Below are positions 25,278 to 32,998 of a stretch of 64,000 bases of DNA, in pieces. Under the pieces are notes generated by a model that was not told where the DNA came from, did not search any database, and was given only the letters and a program-made list of their open reading frames with translations. Each line of letters opens with the position of its first letter. Positions within the stretch are counted from its first letter, which is position 1. The stretch is from Treponema sp. (GTDB lineage Bacteria > Spirochaetota > Spirochaetia > Treponematales > Treponemataceae): the NCBI GenBank assembly GCA_024402695.1, contig JAKSTG010000010.1:17886-81885 (forward strand), read 5' to 3'. The position numbers and the translations under genes were made by a program.

Positions 25278-26443
25278 TGTCAAAAAAGTCCAAAAAGCAG
25301 AAATGGAGTTTCTGGCGAAAAGTCAGAAAGAATATTAAATATTCCCTCAAAAATCCGTTCACTTATATATTTATACTCATTGTACTTTTACTTGTGGCAG
25401 CTACTATTGTTGTTGGAAACACAGAACCTTATCATCCTGACGGGGAAGTGACCAACTGGAAGGATGCAATCTGGCATTCCATTGTTGCTGTTGTAGCCGC
25501 CTATTACGATTATTACATGAAAACCGTTCCAGGCCGTCTGGCATCTCTTGTCTTGCTTCTGGTAGGTATGGCCTTCTGGACAATTGTACTTGGTAAGATT
25601 ACATCCGGCATTATGGCCGTTCAGTCAAAAAATAATAAGGGGTTGAAAAAATATAGACGTATGAAAGGACACTTTTTACTTTGTGGCTGGAGACCCGGCT
25701 TTGAAAAAATTCTTGATGCAGTAATGGTTCAGAATCCTGATATATCACCTGATATGATCGTTCTGGTAAACAATGCTCCTTCTGAACAGATGGGGATTCT
25801 CAGATCTGATTCTCGTTTCCAGGAAGTAAAATATATTTCCGGAGATTTTTCAGATGAAGACGTTCTGAAACGTGCTTTTATTCATACAGCACAGAGAGCC
25901 CTTGTAATTGCCGATTATTCTGCCGGTTCTGATATTTCTGATATGGAAGTTGATTCAAGAACTGTTCTTTCGGTTCTTACAATGAAAAACCTGAACAAGG
26001 ATGTTTACATTTCAGCTGAACTTTTGAACGAAAAATTCGAAAATCAGCTTCGCATGGCAAATGTAGATGAACTGATTCTTACACAGGATTATGAACACAG
26101 TCTTCTTGCCACTGCATCCAGCGGACTTGGATACAGCAATGTAATCAAAGCCCTTATCAGTGATAATGCAGATTCGGGAATCATCATAGAGGACATTCCT
26201 AAAAACTATATTGAAAAAACTTATGGTGAACTTGCTGTTTATTATGACAGCGATGAAAATGATGGTGATGTTCTGATTGGACTTCTTCTGAATACAGGAA
26301 AATTTCGCCAGGGCAAAAACTCTGAAGAGGAAGATAAGCTTAAAGCCAATGAACCTCTTCTTACACCTTCTGATGACTTTGTAGTTCCAAAATATGCCAA
26401 GGCTGTTGTAATCAGAACTAATACTGAAGGAACGGATGAATAA
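25277..26443 (+). CDS. RCK-domain channel-like protein with aberrant filter (paralogue 1)
   Basis: The 388-residue product has the two-helix-plus-RCK plan of potassium channels: TM1 (about 29-47), a pore-loop-like segment (about 61-86), TM2 (88-112) and a cytoplasmic RCK-like domain from 130 (GHFLLCGWRPGFEKIL, then a second RCK half to the end). In the pore loop, where TVGYGD is expected, it reads VAAYYDYYMKTVPGR, so potassium selectivity is not assured. The Rossmann turn has GWRPG in place of GxGxxG. It overlaps the start of a close paralogue by one base and heads an operon that ends with a cyclic-nucleotide-binding protein. Channel architecture is clear; transport activity is uncertain. Confidence 0.8.
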   Translation: MSKKSKKQKWSFWRKVRKNIKYSLKNPFTYIFILIVLLLVAATIVVGNTEPYHPDGEVTNWKDAIWHSIVAVVAAYYDYYMKTVPGRLASLVLLLVGMAFWTIVLGKITSGIMAVQSKNNKGLKKYRRMKGHFLLCGWRPGFEKILDAVMVQNPDISPDMIVLVNNAPSEQMGILRSDSRFQEVKYISGDFSDEDVLKRAFIHTAQRALVIADYSAGSDISDMEVDSRTVLSVLTMKNLNKDVYISAELLNEKFENQLRMANVDELILTQDYEHSLLATASSGLGYSNVIKALISDNADSGIIIEDIPKNYIEKTYGELAVYYDSDENDGDVLIGLLLNTGKFRQGKNSEEEDKLKANEPLLTPSDDFVVPKYAKAVVIRTNTEGTDE

Positions 26444-27639
26444 TGAACAATAAAAAGAAAAAGCAGGGGGCAGCGATAAGGTCAGACTTCAACCGAAGAA
26501 TGAGAACCATTTTCAGAAATCCCATGGTTCTTGGTTACATTTCTCTGGTTATTTTTATCTATGGCCTTCTTGCTGTTGTTTACACCTTTGAAACCCAGAC
26601 TGGAAGCGGCATTACAACAAAGATGGACACTTTCTGGTTCATGTGTGTAGCTGTCTGTGCAGGTTATTTTGAATTCGTATGTGAATCTTATCCGGGACGC
26701 GCTGCGGCCATTACACTTCTTATTATCGGAACTATGGTGTTTGCTTACATAAGAGGTCAGGTTGCTTCGGTTTTTGTAGATATGGCAGAAAAGAAAAATA
26801 AAGGATTGAATAAGTTGAAAAATATGGAAGGACATTTTATTTTGTGCGGGTGGAGACCCGGTTTTGAAAAGATTCTTGAAACAGTTCTGGAATCAAATCC
26901 TGATATTACTCCTGATATGATTGTTCTTGTAAACGAAGCTCCACTGGAACAGATTGAAGCTCTTCGTGATGATGTTCGTTTTAAGGAAGTGAATTATGTA
27001 GCCGGTGATTTTACAGATGAATCAACTTTGAAAAGAGCCTATATTCAGACTGCTGCCCGTGCTATGGTAATTCGTGACCAGTCTAAAAAATATTCTGAAC
27101 TGGAAATCGACTCACGTACTGTTCTTGCGGTTCTTACAATGGAAAACCTGAATCGCGGTATTTATGTTGTAGCAGAACTTCAGAGCGCCAAGTTTGAAAA
27201 ACATCTCCGCATGGCCCATTGTGATGAAATAATCCTTACACAGGATTATGAACGCAGTCTTCTTGCAACTGCTTCAAGTGGAGCCGGGTATTCAAGCGTA
27301 ATCAAGAGCCTTATCAGTGACGATGCAGATTCAGGAATCCTCATTTTTGATATTCCGAAAGAATTCGTTGGAAAAACTTTCAGTGACCTTCGTAAGGCAG
27401 AAATGGCCAATCGGAAGGAAAAAGGTGTTCTTGTAGGACTTCTTTTGAACAGTGGTAACTTCCATCAGCGCCGTAAGGAAGCTCTTCGTGAAGCTCAGAA
27501 AAACCCTGATATAAATACAATCATTTCAAATCTTCAGAAAGTAAAGAAACTTAAGAGTAATGAACCGGTTCTTGCTCCTAAAGGAGATTATGTGATTCCC
27601 AAAAATGCCAGAGCAATCTTTGTTCGTGGTAAGAATTAG
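26443..27639 (+). CDS. RCK-domain channel-like protein with aberrant filter (paralogue 2)
   Basis: This 398-residue paralogue shares the plan and many long identical blocks with the gene before it (GHFILCGWRPGFEKIL, EIDSRTVLAVLTMENLN, LILTQDYE-like segment, DDADSGIL). TM1 is about 30-48, the pore-like loop 61-85 and TM2 86-108. Its filter position reads VCAGYFEFVCESYPGR: it keeps one GY pair but not TVGYGD. The two chains probably arose by duplication and may form a heteromer. A stretch absent from paralogue 1 (RRKEALREAQKNPDIN) is inserted near the C-terminus. The start ATG shares a base with the preceding stop codon, so translation is coupled. Confidence 0.8.
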   Translation: MNNKKKKQGAAIRSDFNRRMRTIFRNPMVLGYISLVIFIYGLLAVVYTFETQTGSGITTKMDTFWFMCVAVCAGYFEFVCESYPGRAAAITLLIIGTMVFAYIRGQVASVFVDMAEKKNKGLNKLKNMEGHFILCGWRPGFEKILETVLESNPDITPDMIVLVNEAPLEQIEALRDDVRFKEVNYVAGDFTDESTLKRAYIQTAARAMVIRDQSKKYSELEIDSRTVLAVLTMENLNRGIYVVAELQSAKFEKHLRMAHCDEIILTQDYERSLLATASSGAGYSSVIKSLISDDADSGILIFDIPKEFVGKTFSDLRKAEMANRKEKGVLVGLLLNSGNFHQRRKEALREAQKNPDINTIISNLQKVKKLKSNEPVLAPKGDYVIPKNARAIFVRGKN

Positions 27640-27651
27640 GAGGTAAGAAAT

Positions 27652-28173
27652 ATGGATAATAAAGCATTTGATGATATTCTTCCTAAACTGGTAAACATTG
27701 CTCTTTTTAAGGATTTCGATCCGAAAAATGAAAGGGACCGCAGTGTTCTTAAAGTAGTTTACGAGAACCTTGTTGTTCGCCTTTATAAAAAAGGTGAAGT
27801 AATTATTAAAGAAGGGGACACTGGAGATGAATTCTATATCCTGACTGATGGGGGAGTTCATGTTTCCCGTCTTACTCCGGCAGGCGACGTAATTGCCCTG
27901 GCGGATCTGGATTCTTCAATGAACATTTTTTTTGGCGAAACAGCCCTTATCAGTAATGACACAAGAAACGCAACTGTAACTGCCAGAACAGACTGCAGAA
28001 TCCTGGTTCTTTCTTCAAAGAAGTTCCATGAAATCTGTAAGACAGAACCTGTATTGGGGTACAGAGTTCTTTCAGTGCTTGCAAACCGCATGGCACAGAC
28101 AATCAGAAACGTAAACCGAGACAAGGCTACTTTGTATGAAGCCCTGTTCAATGAAATTTCTGAAGTAGAATAG
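27652..28173 (+). CDS. Stand-alone cyclic-nucleotide-binding domain protein
   Basis: The 173 residues are essentially one cNMP-binding fold (about 35-150): VIIKEGDTGDEFYILTDG, then an intact phosphate-binding cassette FFGETALISNDTRNATVTA with the Glu and Arg that grip the nucleotide. A C-terminal helix follows, but no helix-turn-helix, so it is not a CRP-type transcription factor, and no kinase or cyclase domain. AGGAGG gives a strong ribosome site 12 bases after the second channel-like gene. Context suggests a ligand-sensing subunit for the two RCK proteins. That link is inference from gene order. Confidence 0.85.
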   Translation: MDNKAFDDILPKLVNIALFKDFDPKNERDRSVLKVVYENLVVRLYKKGEVIIKEGDTGDEFYILTDGGVHVSRLTPAGDVIALADLDSSMNIFFGETALISNDTRNATVTARTDCRILVLSSKKFHEICKTEPVLGYRVLSVLANRMAQTIRNVNRDKATLYEALFNEISEVE

Positions 28174-28182
28174 TTTTATTTA

Positions 28183-28295
28183 TTCGCAAACCATAAAAAG
28201 TTGCAGCATATTTGACAGCAAATAAAAAAAAGAGCCATCCAACTTTGGATGGCTCAATAATTAGAATTCAGTCTCTATTAGAGTACTGGTTTCAT
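28183..28295. repeat. Direct repeat copy 1: duplicated ilvC 3' end and terminator
   Basis: This copy matches 28508-28618 at an offset of 323-325 bases, with a handful of substitutions in the first 25 bases and one in the hairpin loop. It contains TTCGCAAA, GCATAT(T/A)TGACAGCAAAT, the terminator hairpin, and the reverse complement of the last six ilvC codons ATG AAA CCA GTA CTC TAA (28295-28278). It is not connected to the ilvC reading frame. Confidence 0.9.
28232..28255. terminator. Terminator hairpin, first copy
   Basis: GAGCCATCCAA / TTGGATGGCTC, 11-bp stem with a CT loop. On the reverse strand it is followed by a T run (the A run at 28222-28231), so it is oriented like the ilvC terminator. 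Confidence 0.8.
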
Positions 28296-28525
28296 GCCAG
28301 GTTTATGCTTGAAAATCAAACCTGGCAAACGCGTTTGTCAAGGCTTCAAGTGAACCGAAGGTGAACGTGCCTTGACGAATGCGTATAGCTGTCATAAGCG
28401 TGGCTGAACCGGCGCTTGTACGTCATGTGGAGTTTTGCCACGCTCTCAGTTTACTAGCGTAAACTGATTACCTGTTTTTGCTGGGCTCATAAAGATTCGC
28501 CCTTTGCTTCGCAAATCGCAAAAAC
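28296..28525. other. Structured insert with five consecutive hairpins
   Basis: No gene is seen in 28174-28600. Between the two repeat copies lie these stems: H1 28296-28304/28318-28326 (9 bp); H2 28329-28344/28369-28384 (16 bp, including two G-T pairs that are wobbles only in a forward-strand RNA); H3 28397-28404/28437-28444 (8 bp); H4 28446-28454/28459-28467 (9 bp, TAGC loop); H5 28474-28481/28518-28525 (8 bp) enclosing 28483-28486/28499-28502 and 28503-28507/28511-28515 as a three-way junction. A 19-codon frame starts at the ATG at 28305 but shows no ribosome site. The origin is unknown: a structured RNA, a transposon end fragment, or a miniature element. Confidence 0.6.
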
Positions 28526-28618
28526 TTATGGCATATATGACAGCAAATAAAAAAGAGCCATCCAACATTGGATGGCTCAATAATTAGAATTCAGTCTCTA
28601 TTAGAGTACTGGTTTCAT
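28508..28618. repeat. Direct repeat copy 2: genuine ilvC 3' end and terminator
   Basis: This copy contains the real ilvC stop (28603-28601), the last codons, and the terminator. It is flanked by GCATATATGACAGCAA at 28531-28546 and the inverted TTGCTGTCATATATGC at 28617-28632, the latter inside ilvC, so the terminator region is itself bracketed by a 16-bp inverted repeat. Confidence 0.9.
28555..28578 (-). terminator. ilvC terminator
   Basis: GAGCCATCCAA / TTGGATGGCTC with a CA loop, followed on the reverse strand by TTTTTTATTTG. Confidence 0.9.
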
Positions 28619-30079
28619 TGCTGTCATATATGCGCGGAGCTTGCGTCCTACAACTTCGATTGGGTGGTTGCGGATTTCTGCGTTTACATTTACCAGTTCA
28701 CCATTGTTTACAGCGCAGTCTTTAACATCAAGTCCTTTACCAATAACATCTGTGTGGAGTTTTGGCATAAGGTCTTTTGCCATCATTGGAGCTGCAACGC
28801 GAGCGAAGAGGTAGCATCCGTATTCAGCTGTATCAGAAATAACTTTGTTCATTTCGTACAGACGTTTGCGGTCGATAAGGTTTGCAATAAGAGGAACTTC
28901 GTGGAGTGATTCGTAGTAAGCAGATTCTTCTTTGATACCAGCATCAACCATTGTTTCGAATGCAAGTTCACAACCAGCTTTAACCATAGCAACCATAAGA
29001 ACACCTTTGTCAAAGTATTCCTGTTCTGTGATAACTTCGTCAGATTCTTTGTTGTTTTCGAAAGCAAGTTTACCTGTTTCTTCACGCCATGCCAGAAGGT
29101 TAGCATCTTTGTTTGCCCAGTCTTTCATCATTGTTGATGAGAATTCACCAGAGATGATGTCATCCATGTGTTTCTGGTAGAGTGGAGCCAGGAGAGCTTT
29201 GATTTCTTTTGAAAGTGCGTTAGCACGGATTTTTGCTGGGTTAGACAGACGGTCCATCATGTTTGTAATTCCACCCCATTTGAGGGCTTCTGTAATTACG
29301 TTCCAACCGTGCATAAGGAATTTTGTAGCATATTCAGGTGAAATGCCTTCTTCAATCATTTTGTCGTAACATACGATTGTACCGGCCTGGAGCATACCAC
29401 AGAGGATTGTCTGTTCGCCCATAAGGTCAGATTTAACTTCTGCAACGAAGTCTGATTCAAGAACACCAGCTTTTGAACCACCCATACCTACAGCCAGAGC
29501 TTTAGCGTATGCCCATCCTTTTCCTTCTGGGTCATTTTCTGGGTGAACGGCGATAAGATCAGGAACTCCGAATCCGCGTTCATATTCGTGCCAAACTTCT
29601 GTACCTGGTCCTTTAGGAGCACACATTACAACTGTGATGTCCTTGCGGATCTGCATTCCTTCTTCGATCATGTTGAATCCATGAGAGTACCAGAGAGCAG
29701 AGTTCTGTTTCATGTGTTTCATAACTTCTGTAATAACAGGAGTGTGCTGCTTGTCTGGAGTAAGGTTTCCAACAAGGTCAGCAGTTGGGATCATTTCTTC
29801 GTATGTTCCGCATTTGAAACCGTTTTCTGTAGCATTTTTCCATGACTGGCGTTTTTCTGTAATAGCAGATTCACGGAGTGCATAAGATACATCCAGACCT
29901 GCAGCGCGCAGACACATACCCTGGTTAAGACCCTGGGCACCACATCCTACGATAACGATTTTTTTGCCTTTAAGAGCGTTTACTCCATCAGCAAACTCTT
30001 CTTTAGCCATTGAGCGGCAGTGTCCAAGCTGAAGCTTAGCAACACGCCAAGGGATAGCGTTGAAATAGTTGTTTCCCAT
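28601..30079 (-). CDS. ilvC: Ketol-acid reductoisomerase, class II (long form)
   Basis: IlvC converts acetolactate and acetohydroxybutyrate to dihydroxy acids in valine, leucine and isoleucine synthesis using NADPH and Mg. The start is taken at the ATG at 30079 ([11 protein letters not shown]), which has GAGGTG 7 bases upstream; a frame start at 30094 would overlap that site. At 492 residues it is the long, E. coli-type enzyme with duplicated C-terminal domain. Visible are [11 protein letters not shown], the Arg/Arg-bearing [14 protein letters not shown] segment that fits [24 protein letters not shown], and the metal ligands around [16 protein letters not shown] motifs ([15 protein letters not shown]). 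No other ilv genes are adjacent. Codon bias suggests good expression. Confidence 0.96.
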   Translation of the reverse strand: MGNNYFNAIPWRVAKLQLGHCRSMAKEEFADGVNALKGKKIVIVGCGAQGLNQGMCLRAAGLDVSYALRESAITEKRQSWKNATENGFKCGTYEEMIPTADLVGNLTPDKQHTPVITEVMKHMKQNSALWYSHGFNMIEEGMQIRKDITVVMCAPKGPGTEVWHEYERGFGVPDLIAVHPENDPEGKGWAYAKALAVGMGGSKAGVLESDFVAEVKSDLMGEQTILCGMLQAGTIVCYDKMIEEGISPEYATKFLMHGWNVITEALKWGGITNMMDRLSNPAKIRANALSKEIKALLAPLYQKHMDDIISGEFSSTMMKDWANKDANLLAWREETGKLAFENNKESDEVITEQEYFDKGVLMVAMVKAGCELAFETMVDAGIKEESAYYESLHEVPLIANLIDRKRLYEMNKVISDTAEYGCYLFARVAAPMMAKDLMPKLHTDVIGKGLDVKDCAVNNGELVNVNAEIRNHPIEVVGRKLRAYMTAMKPVL

Positions 30080-30164
30080 TTGTTTACACCTCATATTTAT
30101 TTGATTTTATTATTAGCATTTTAATACTATGTTTCCATTATATAACATTAACAAAAATCTGACT

Positions 30165-30183
30165 ACTTTAATAATACTAAAGT
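30165..30183. promoter_or_regulatory. Palindrome in the ilvC upstream region, possible operator
   Basis: ACTTTA-N7-TAAAGT lies upstream of the best ilvC -10 (TATAAT at about 30136-30141, reverse strand). Its position near the -35 region fits a regulator site, but no regulator is identified. Confidence 0.4.
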
Positions 30184-30222
30184 TATTAAATATTTCTTAA
30201 TTTTTGCCTGTTTAACGGAGTT

Positions 30223-30642
30223 TTATTCCTTATTTTTGCATTTTATTTCCATCATGTCTTCGATTCCACGGTGAAGCAGGCGGCATATAGGTGTGTCCGG
30301 TGCTCTGTAATAAACTTCTTTTCCGTCTCTGCGGCTTTCTATAAGGCCTGCGGTTTTTAGGAGCTTAAGGTGATGGCTTACAGCTGGACTGGACATTTCT
30401 ACAATTGCTGAAATGTTTGCTACGCATTCTTCACAATGGCATAGAAGCCAGAATATTCTTAAACGGGAAAAATCATCCAAAAGTTTGAACATTTCTGCCA
30501 GAGTCTGAAAATCATTTGTCTTTGAAAGAGTGTCCTTTATGAAAGGGACTATTTCCTGTTCACCATGATTGTGGGGCAGAGTTTTTTCATGTGAATGAGT
30601 TTGCAGATGATCGATGTGATATTTTGGTTCGTCCTGTGACAT
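30223..30642 (-). CDS. ArsR/SmtB-family metal-responsive repressor
   Basis: The start is the ATG at 30642 (MSQDEPKYH), which sits 6 bases after a -10 box; an earlier frame start at 30672 would place the promoter inside the gene. The 139-residue winged-helix protein has the ArsR core (LLDDFSRLRIFWLLCHCEECV, then SSPAVSHHLKLLKTAGLIESR and DGKEVYYRA). Its N-terminal tail is His-rich (HIDHLQTHSHEKTLPHNHG) and helix 3 carries CHCEEC, both suited to binding thiophilic metals or zinc, as in CadC/SmtB. It is divergent from the HMA and P-type ATPase genes and should repress them in the absence of excess metal. Confidence 0.9.
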   Translation of the reverse strand: MSQDEPKYHIDHLQTHSHEKTLPHNHGEQEIVPFIKDTLSKTNDFQTLAEMFKLLDDFSRLRIFWLLCHCEECVANISAIVEMSSPAVSHHLKLLKTAGLIESRRDGKEVYYRAPDTPICRLLHRGIEDMMEIKCKNKE

Positions 30643-30677
30643 AAGTAAATAATACTGTAAAAACCTTGACAAATCAA
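30642..30677 (-). promoter_or_regulatory. Promoter of leaderless arsR-like gene
   Basis: TTGATT (30677-30672), a 17-bp spacer and TATTAT (30654-30649) end 6 bases before the ATG at 30642, so both promoter elements support a leaderless start. The promoter overlaps the -35 of the divergent HMA gene. Confidence 0.7.
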
Positions 30678-30694
30678 ACGATTAAACATATATT
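30666..30694 (+). promoter_or_regulatory. Promoter of HMA/P-type ATPase operon
   Basis: TTGACA (30666-30671), a 17-bp spacer and TATATT (30689-30694) are close to consensus. Confidence 0.8.
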
Positions 30695-30726
30695 TAATTG
30701 TATGATTAAACAAACGTTTAATCGTT
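30681..30726. promoter_or_regulatory. Two tandem operator palindromes for the ArsR-like repressor
   Basis: ATTAAA-CATATA-TTTAAT (30681-30698) covers the -10 box. GATTAAAC-AAAC-GTTTAATC (30704-30723) lies just downstream. A larger inverted repeat, AACGATTAAAC (30677-30687) and GTTTAATCGTT (30716-30726), joins them. Their place over the promoter next to an arsR gene makes them the likely repressor sites. Confidence 0.7.
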
Positions 30727-30737
30727 GGAGGTATAAA

Positions 30738-30956
30738 ATGAAAAAGACATATAAGATTGAAGTAGACTGCGCCGCATGTGCACAGAAAGTTGAAGACGCT
30801 GCAAAAAAAGTAGAAGGAGTTACTTCTCTTACAGTAAACTTCATGACTCAGAAAATGATCGTGGAGATGGCTGATGATGCAGATGAAAAGAAAATCATGA
30901 AAGCTGTAGAAAAAGCCGGACAGAAAGTAGAAGACGATTTCGAAATTGAATACTAG
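30738..30956 (+). CDS. Single heavy-metal-associated (HMA) domain protein
   Basis: The ATG at 30738 follows GGAGG at correct spacing; the longer frame from 30666 runs through the promoter and operators and is not real. The 72 residues are one ferredoxin-like HMA domain with the metal site DCAAC (C11 and C14) and the KKVEGVTSLTVNF strand. The Asp before the first Cys is typical of Zn/Cd-type domains rather than copper chaperones. The next gene, 37 bases on, is a P-type ATPase that lacks the usual N-terminal HMA domain, so this protein seems to be its detached metal-binding module or a metallochaperone. Confidence 0.88.
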   Translation: MKKTYKIEVDCAACAQKVEDAAKKVEGVTSLTVNFMTQKMIVEMADDADEKKIMKAVEKAGQKVEDDFEIEY

Positions 30957-30993
30957 TTTTCATTATTGATTTTTTTCTTTCAGGAGGAAAACC

Positions 30994-32922
30994 ATGACAA
31001 AGAAACAGAGAAAAGTATTAACACGGATTATTATTGCATCGGTATTGTTTGTTTTTCTGAATGTAATTGATAACGTGCTGGCAAGCGGAGGTTTACGTAG
31101 TCAGCTTTGGTATAAGATTGTACTTATCAGTATTTATGCAGTGGCTTATCTTGTAATTGGATATGACATTCTGAAAAAAGCATTCAAGGGAATTACCAAA
31201 GGTCAGGTTTTTGATGAGAACTTCCTTATGGCGGTAGCCACATTGGGGGCCATCGGCTGTACATTTTATAATACCGCTGCTCTTGGAAGTACTGATTTTG
31301 ATTTCAATGAAGCGGTTGCGGTAATGCTTTTTTATCAGATCGGTGAACTGTTCCAGAGCGTTGCAGTAGGGAAGAGCCGTAAGAGCATCACTGCCCTTAT
31401 GGATATTCGTCCCGATTACGCAAATATTGAAAAAGATGGAAAACTGGTTCAGGTTGATCCTGAAGAAGTTGCTCCTGGATCAGTTATTATTGTTCAGCCG
31501 GGAGAAAGAGTTCCTCTTGATGGGGAAATAATCGAAGGGAATTCTACACTTAATACAAGTGCCCTTACAGGCGAAAGTCTTCCTCGGGAAGTTTCTGTAA
31601 GTGATGAAGTAATTTCAGGTTGTATAAACATGACAGGAGTTCTGAAAATCAGAACCAGCAGAGCTTTCGGTGAATCTACAGTTTCTAAAATCCTTACACT
31701 GGTTGAAGAATCAAGTTCACGAAAATCAAAATCAGAAAACTTCATTTCAAAGTTTGCCCGTGTGTACACTCCGGTTGTTTGTCTTGGCGCTCTGGTAATC
31801 GCAGTGCTTCCTCCTGTTGTGAATATGGTTACGGGAAACGCCGGCTTGTGGGCCCAGTGGATTTACCGTGCCCTTACATTCCTTGTAATCAGCTGTCCTT
31901 GCGCACTTGTAGTTAGTATTCCTCTTTCATTTTTTGCAGGCCTTGGAGCTGCAAGTAAAGAAGGGGTTCTGATTAAAGGTTCAAACTATCTGGAAACTCT
32001 TTCTCAGGTAAAGACAATTGTTTTTGATAAGACAGGAACTCTTACAAAGGGTGTCTTTGAAGTAGTTGGAGTTCACCATAATAAAGTTGAAAATGAAAAG
32101 CTTCTGGAATACGCCGCCCTTGCAGAATGCGGTTCCAGCCATCCTGTGGCACAAAGCCTGAAATCAGCTTACGGAAAAGAAATTGACCGTAACAGGGTGT
32201 CAGAAATAAAAGAGATTTCCGGTCATGGTATTACAGCCAAAGTGGATGGTGTTGAAGTTGCTTTTGGTAACGGAAAGCTTATGGAAAATCTTAATATCGG
32301 ATATGTTCCATGTTCTCACACAGGAACTGTTATTCACGGTGCAATCAATGGTGAATATGCCGGCCACATCCTCATCAGTGATGTTATCAAACCTGAAGCA
32401 AAAGAGGCTGTGGCAACTCTTAAGGAAGCTGGAGTACGTAAAACAGTAATGCTCACAGGGGATGCAAAAGCGGTTGCAGAAAAGGTTGGGCAGGAACTGG
32501 GCCTTTCGGAAGTTCATTCAGAACTTCTGCCTCAGGATAAAGTGAGTCAGATTGAACGACTTCTTTCTGAACAGACTGAAGGAAAGCTTGCTTTTGTAGG
32601 TGACGGAATAAATGATGCTCCTGTATTGAGCCGTGCTGATATCGGTATTGCAATGGGTGCTATGGGAAGTGATGCTGCCATTGAAGCTGCAGACATTGTT
32701 CTTATGGATGACAATCCAGTTAAGATTGGACGGGGAATCAAAATCAGCCGCAAGTGTATCAGAATCGTATACGAAAACATTGTTTTCGCACTTGGCGTAA
32801 AATTGGCATGTCTTGCTCTTGGAGCCCTTGGCATTGCAAACATGTGGATTGCCATTTTTGCAGATGTTGGTGTAATGGTTCTTGCGGTTTTGAACGCAGT
32901 CCGTGCCTTGAAATGTAAATAA
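30994..32922 (+). CDS. P1B-type heavy-metal-exporting ATPase (Zn/Cd/Pb class)
   Basis: The 642-residue pump has a membrane motif SCPCALV (C301, C303), phosphorylation site DKTGTLT (D345), TGES, the HP motif (SSHPVAQSL), MLTGD and GDGINDAP. The last helices end in MWIAIFADVGVMVLAVLNA, whose Asp is typical of Zn/Cd-class pumps (ZntA/CadA). It starts directly with membrane helices and has no HMA domain; that part is encoded by the preceding 72-residue gene. AGGAGG is the ribosome site and a strong terminator follows. Control by the divergent ArsR-like repressor is indicated by the operators. Confidence 0.93.
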   Translation: MTKKQRKVLTRIIIASVLFVFLNVIDNVLASGGLRSQLWYKIVLISIYAVAYLVIGYDILKKAFKGITKGQVFDENFLMAVATLGAIGCTFYNTAALGSTDFDFNEAVAVMLFYQIGELFQSVAVGKSRKSITALMDIRPDYANIEKDGKLVQVDPEEVAPGSVIIVQPGERVPLDGEIIEGNSTLNTSALTGESLPREVSVSDEVISGCINMTGVLKIRTSRAFGESTVSKILTLVEESSSRKSKSENFISKFARVYTPVVCLGALVIAVLPPVVNMVTGNAGLWAQWIYRALTFLVISCPCALVVSIPLSFFAGLGAASKEGVLIKGSNYLETLSQVKTIVFDKTGTLTKGVFEVVGVHHNKVENEKLLEYAALAECGSSHPVAQSLKSAYGKEIDRNRVSEIKEISGHGITAKVDGVEVAFGNGKLMENLNIGYVPCSHTGTVIHGAINGEYAGHILISDVIKPEAKEAVATLKEAGVRKTVMLTGDAKAVAEKVGQELGLSEVHSELLPQDKVSQIERLLSEQTEGKLAFVGDGINDAPVLSRADIGIAMGAMGSDAAIEAADIVLMDDNPVKIGRGIKISRKCIRIVYENIVFALGVKLACLALGALGIANMWIAIFADVGVMVLAVLNAVRALKCK

Positions 32923-32940
32923 GGCTTAAGTATATCTTTC

Positions 32941-32969
32941 AAAAGACGCCGCCCGGCGTCTTTTTTTTT
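32941..32969 (+). terminator. Terminator of metal-efflux operon
   Basis: AAAAGACGCC / GGCGTCTTTT, with a GCCC loop and nine T. Confidence 0.95.
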
Positions 32970-32985
32970 AACTATCATCCTGTGA

Positions 32986-32998
32986 TATAATGGAAGTA
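32986..32998 (+). promoter_or_regulatory. -10 box of leaderless acyltransferase gene
   Basis: Consensus TATAAT (32986-32991) is followed by GGAAGT and the ATG at 32998. GGAAG is too close to the ATG to work as a ribosome site. Confidence 0.65.

Noticed and set aside
28305..28364. A 19-codon ORF inside the hairpin insert
   Set aside because: No ribosome site, no -10 box in leaderless position, and the sequence is fully explained by stem pairing.
28296..28525. Riboswitch or transcription attenuator
   Set aside because: The hairpins lie downstream of, and between the terminators of, two converging genes, and no gene follows that they could control.
30666..30737. Upstream in-frame start for the HMA protein
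   Set aside because: The extra 24 residues are encoded by the promoter and operator palindromes; GGAGG fits the ATG at 30738.
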